A DNA stretch of 25,526 nucleotides from Bacteroidota bacterium (GTDB lineage Bacteria > Bacteroidota > Bacteroidia > Chitinophagales > Chitinophagaceae). The stretch's first letter is position 1. The number at the start of each line of letters is the position of its first letter. Made by a program: the position numbers and the translations under genes. Below, in pieces: positions 22,921 through 25,526 of this stretch. The notes under the pieces were generated by a model. It was not told the DNA's origin and did not search any database. It was given only the letters and a program-made list of their open reading frames with translations. The stretch covers positions 1 through 25,526 of the forward strand of contig CANFLP010000010.1 of assembly GCA_947447835.1 (NCBI GenBank), read 5' to 3'.

Positions 22921-22977
22921 ATTGTTACTCAACTTGGTCAATTTCTAATTTCGTAAGCACTAGCCAATCATAAAAGT

Positions 22978-22985
22978 TAGCTTTG
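22978..22985 (+). promoter_or_regulatory. Promoter -7 box for feoB
   Basis: TAGCTTTG matches TAnnTTTG exactly and ends 6 nt before the feoB ATG at 22992, so the transcript is nearly leaderless. An in-frame TTG at 22983 overlaps the box and is therefore rejected as a start. No clear -33 element or Fur-type box is seen. Confidence 0.5.
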
Positions 22986-22991
22986 TTGGCA

Positions 22992-25100
22992 ATGAAACCA
23001 GGTATTCATATCGCTTTAGTAGGGAATCCTAATTGTGGGAAAAGTTCGCTTTTCAACGCTTTAACCGGCTTGAATCAAAAAGTGGGCAATTTTCCTGGAG
23101 TGACCGTTGATAAAAAAACAGGTCAACTTACATTAGGTGGTCATCCCTCTACGCTTATTGATTTACCTGGCACTTATAGTTTTTATCCAAAAAGAGAAGA
23201 TGAATGGGTGGCATATAAAGTGCTAATGGGTGTGGATTTAGAAATGCATACTGATGTTATATTATTAGTAGCAGATGCAAGCAACTTAAAAAGAAACCTA
23301 CTTTTCTGTAGTCAAATTATTGATTTAAAAAAGCCCGTTGTGTTAGCATTAACCATGAATGACCTAGCGGTAAAAAAAGGAATAAAAATAGATATAGCTG
23401 GATTACAAGAAGACTTGGGCATTCCTGTTGTAGCTGTTGATGCAAGAAAGAATAAGGGCTTAACCGAATTAAAAAATGCATTAATTGGCATTATCGAAAC
23501 GCCAAGATCAAAAAATGTAGAAAGCTTTATTGATAACAAAAATCTAGCCCCTGTTGCTATTGATGCTTTTAAAATATTATTCCCTACTACTAGTGATTAC
23601 GCAGCATTACACTACTTGATGCACCATGAAGCATTCCCATTAGAAAATGAAATGCAAGAAAAAATTGAGCAAATAGAAATTGACAATAATTTTAATCATA
23701 CTAAAACTCAGGCGCAGGAAATATTACAACGTTACGGACATATACAAGAGATAATGAAAAACAGGGTAACAGAACCTGATCCTGCTGCAAAGAAAAAAAG
23801 AACGGATATACTTGATAATATTTTTTTACATCGAGTAGGTGGATATGCAATTTTATTATTTGTATTGTTTGTACTATTTCAATCTGTTTTCTGGATGGCC
23901 AAATATCCAATGGATGGTATTGAATGGATATTTACGCATTTTACTGCCTATTTAAATACAGTATTGCCAAACGTTTGGTGGGAGGACTTATTGGTAAATG
24001 GAATTGTTGCAGGACTAGGAGGCATCTTTGTTTTTATTCCTCAAATCATGATTCTATTTGGACTCATCACTTTGTTAGAAGACACGGGCTATATGGCGCG
24101 CATTAGTTTTTTAAGTGACAAGCTCATGCGTAAAGTGGGATTGAATGGGAAAAGTGTAATGCCCATGATTAGTGGATTTGCCTGTGCAGTGCCTGCTATA
24201 ATGAGTGCAAGAAATATAGAGAACAAAAAAGAAAGACTCCTTACCATAATGGTTACTCCATTTATGAGTTGTAGTGCACGACTTCCTGTTTACACAATTT
24301 TAATATCACTAGTAATTGACAAGAAAATATATTTCGGATTTTTAAGTTTACAAGGGCTAGTTATGATGGGCCTTTATTTATTAGGAATCATAATGGCATT
24401 ATTGGCAAGCATGGTATTAAAATGGTTTATACATATTAAAGAGAAGAGTTATTTTATTTTAGAATTACCTGTCTACCGTGCACCAAGATGGAAAAATGTA
24501 GGAGTAACGATGGTGCAAAAAGCTCAGATATTTGTTAGAGATGCGGGTAAGGTAATTATGATCATTAGTTTGCTGTTATGGTTTTTAAGTAGCTATGGCC
24601 CAGGAGAACAAATGAAAAAAATAGAGCAAACACACACACAACAAATAGCTGCTCATCCAGAGCAACAAACCCATTTGGATAAAGTATACCATACACAAAA
24701 ATTAGAAAATTCTTATGCAGGGGTATTAGGCAAAACAATAGAACCTGCCATTGCACCACTAGGATTTGATTGGAAAATAGGCATTGCTATTATTACCTCC
24801 TTCGCAGCCCGTGAGGTATTTGTGGGTACCATGGCTACCTTATATAGTGTGGAAGCCGAAGACAATAGTTCATTACGTGAAAAATTACAAGCAGCAGTTC
24901 GTCCTGACGGCACACCTGTTTATAGTTTTGCAGCTGCATTATCACTAATGATATTTTATGTATTGGCTATGCAATGTATGAGCACACTAGCTGTTGTAAA
25001 AAGAGAAACACAATCATGGAAATGGCCGGCTATCCAGTTTTTTATGATGACGGGATTAGCCTATGTTATGAGTTGGATAGTGTATGCTGTACTGAAATAA
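22992..25100 (+). CDS. feoB: Ferrous iron transporter FeoB
   Basis: A 702-residue inner-membrane Fe(II) transporter. The N-terminal G domain has G1 GNPNCGKS (11-18), G2 T38 in PGVTVDKK and G3 DLPG (57-60). The G4 position reads TMND (121-124) where NxxD is usual, and the G5 region reads VDARKNKG instead of the usual SA form. The membrane part has both gate motifs with conserved cysteines, GFACAVPAIMSAR (395-407) and PFMSCSARLPVY (423-434), plus FAAREVFVGTMATLYS. No FeoA domain is fused and no feoA gene is adjacent. Its TAA is immediately followed by the stop of the convergent AraC-type gene, leaving no room for a terminator. Confidence 0.96.
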   Translation: MKPGIHIALVGNPNCGKSSLFNALTGLNQKVGNFPGVTVDKKTGQLTLGGHPSTLIDLPGTYSFYPKREDEWVAYKVLMGVDLEMHTDVILLVADASNLKRNLLFCSQIIDLKKPVVLALTMNDLAVKKGIKIDIAGLQEDLGIPVVAVDARKNKGLTELKNALIGIIETPRSKNVESFIDNKNLAPVAIDAFKILFPTTSDYAALHYLMHHEAFPLENEMQEKIEQIEIDNNFNHTKTQAQEILQRYGHIQEIMKNRVTEPDPAAKKKRTDILDNIFLHRVGGYAILLFVLFVLFQSVFWMAKYPMDGIEWIFTHFTAYLNTVLPNVWWEDLLVNGIVAGLGGIFVFIPQIMILFGLITLLEDTGYMARISFLSDKLMRKVGLNGKSVMPMISGFACAVPAIMSARNIENKKERLLTIMVTPFMSCSARLPVYTILISLVIDKKIYFGFLSLQGLVMMGLYLLGIIMALLASMVLKWFIHIKEKSYFILELPVYRAPRWKNVGVTMVQKAQIFVRDAGKVIMIISLLLWFLSSYGPGEQMKKIEQTHTQQIAAHPEQQTHLDKVYHTQKLENSYAGVLGKTIEPAIAPLGFDWKIGIAIITSFAAREVFVGTMATLYSVEAEDNSSLREKLQAAVRPDGTPVYSFAAALSLMIFYVLAMQCMSTLAVVKRETQSWKWPAIQFFMMTGLAYVMSWIVYAVLK

Positions 25101-25526
25101 CTAAAGTGTCCTAGAGTCAATTAAATCGGTTGGACTTCCACCGTGAAATTTCTTAAATGGCTTATATAAATGTTGACGGGAATTAAATCCAGCTTGAATG
25201 GCCAAGTCTTCAATGGAATGATTCATGAAACGTCTTTTTGAAATCAATATTAAAAAATAATCGATTCTATTTTTATTGATCAAATCGCTAAAGCTCATCA
25301 AATATTTATCAAAAACAAAACGGTATAAATCGTTTTTATCAACCCTTATCTTTAAAGCAAATTCCTCTAAAGTAGCATCCTTGTTTAAGTAATAATGATT
25401 AGAGTAAAATTCAAATAAAAATAGTTCAACCTGTTGATTGGAGAAATTTTTTATATCTACTTTGCTAAGTGAAAATTTCAAATTATAATTATTCAAATAA
25501 ACTGGGCGATATAAAATAAGTATCAT
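25101..25526 (-). CDS. AraC/XylS-family regulator, C-terminal part (probably partial)
   Basis: 141 residues are visible, with the ATG at the last base of the window, so the true start may lie further out. The C-terminal two thirds (about 50-141) is the double helix-turn-helix of AraC regulators: ATLEEFALKIRVDKNDLYRF, DLINKNRIDYFLILISKRRF and SIEDLAIQAGFNSRQHLYKP with FKKFHGGSPTDL. The ~45 residues before it match no ligand-binding domain that I recognise. Effector and targets are unknown. It is convergent with feoB with no base between the two stop codons. Confidence 0.82.
   Translation of the reverse strand: MILILYRPVYLNNYNLKFSLSKVDIKNFSNQQVELFLFEFYSNHYYLNKDATLEEFALKIRVDKNDLYRFVFDKYLMSFSDLINKNRIDYFLILISKRRFMNHSIEDLAIQAGFNSRQHLYKPFKKFHGGSPTDLIDSRTL

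Noticed and set aside
1..25526. Mobile elements, CRISPR arrays, tRNA or rRNA genes, and defence systems
   Set aside because: Read on both strands, I see no transposase, integrase, array of spaced repeats, cloverleaf-forming sequence or defence-type protein; all long frames fit conserved chromosomal genes.

Overview
The window is AT-rich, densely coding chromosomal DNA from a member of the Bacteroidota. A Chitinophagaceae-like genome is my inference from protein character, not a measured placement. The phylum call rests on several things seen here: a GldC-type protein, a DUF6089 outer-membrane protein, an IPExxxVDY-family protein, tandem OmpH/Skp genes beside bamA, the absence of clear Shine-Dalgarno sequences, and repeated TAnnTTTG promoter boxes close to start codons. 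Gene content is mostly conserved housekeeping. I see no rRNA, tRNA, CRISPR array, insertion sequence or prophage gene. No stretch over 300 bases lacks a gene; the longest gap is the ~130 bp between the M28 peptidase and feoB.

Layout. (1) 1-10366, minus strand: an envelope-biogenesis run transcribed right to left: alpha/beta hydrolase, CBS-domain protein, a small Omp85/TamA-like protein, NAD kinase, DUF6089 protein, UppS, BamA, two OmpH/Skp chaperones, then a hairpin terminator, murI, and the first 15 codons of rpmH (L34) leaving the window. UppS makes the lipid carrier for peptidoglycan and polysaccharide, MurI makes D-glutamate, and BamA with Skp-like chaperones builds the outer membrane. 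(2) 10478-12884, minus: a divergent GT-B-like protein, GldC, a YqeY-like protein and a CvpA-like protein. (3) 12970-13596, plus: a MerR-type regulator with a long N-terminal tail that begins with a sliding-clamp-like QLDLF peptide. (4) 13646-18728, minus: rsfS, ftsH, a LUD-domain gene, an LpxH-type hydrolase and a MscS channel. (5) 18833-20678, plus: birA and selD, ended by a strong hairpin. (6) 20755-22858, minus: an IPExxxVDY protein and a secreted M28 peptidase with a PDZ domain. (7) 22992-25100, plus: feoB. (8) 25101-25526, minus: an AraC-type regulator that reaches the window edge and whose stop codon abuts that of feoB.

The window does not show an obvious new multi-gene system. The observations most worth following are: the QLDLF peptide on the MerR protein; a Crp/Fnr-like palindrome at a class II-like distance from the M28 peptidase promoter; a FeoB whose G4 and G5 motifs depart from the canonical form; the replaced arginine in the signature loop of the small Omp85 protein; promoter boxes so close to start codons that leaderless mRNAs are likely; and a 16-codon ORF in the rpmH leader.
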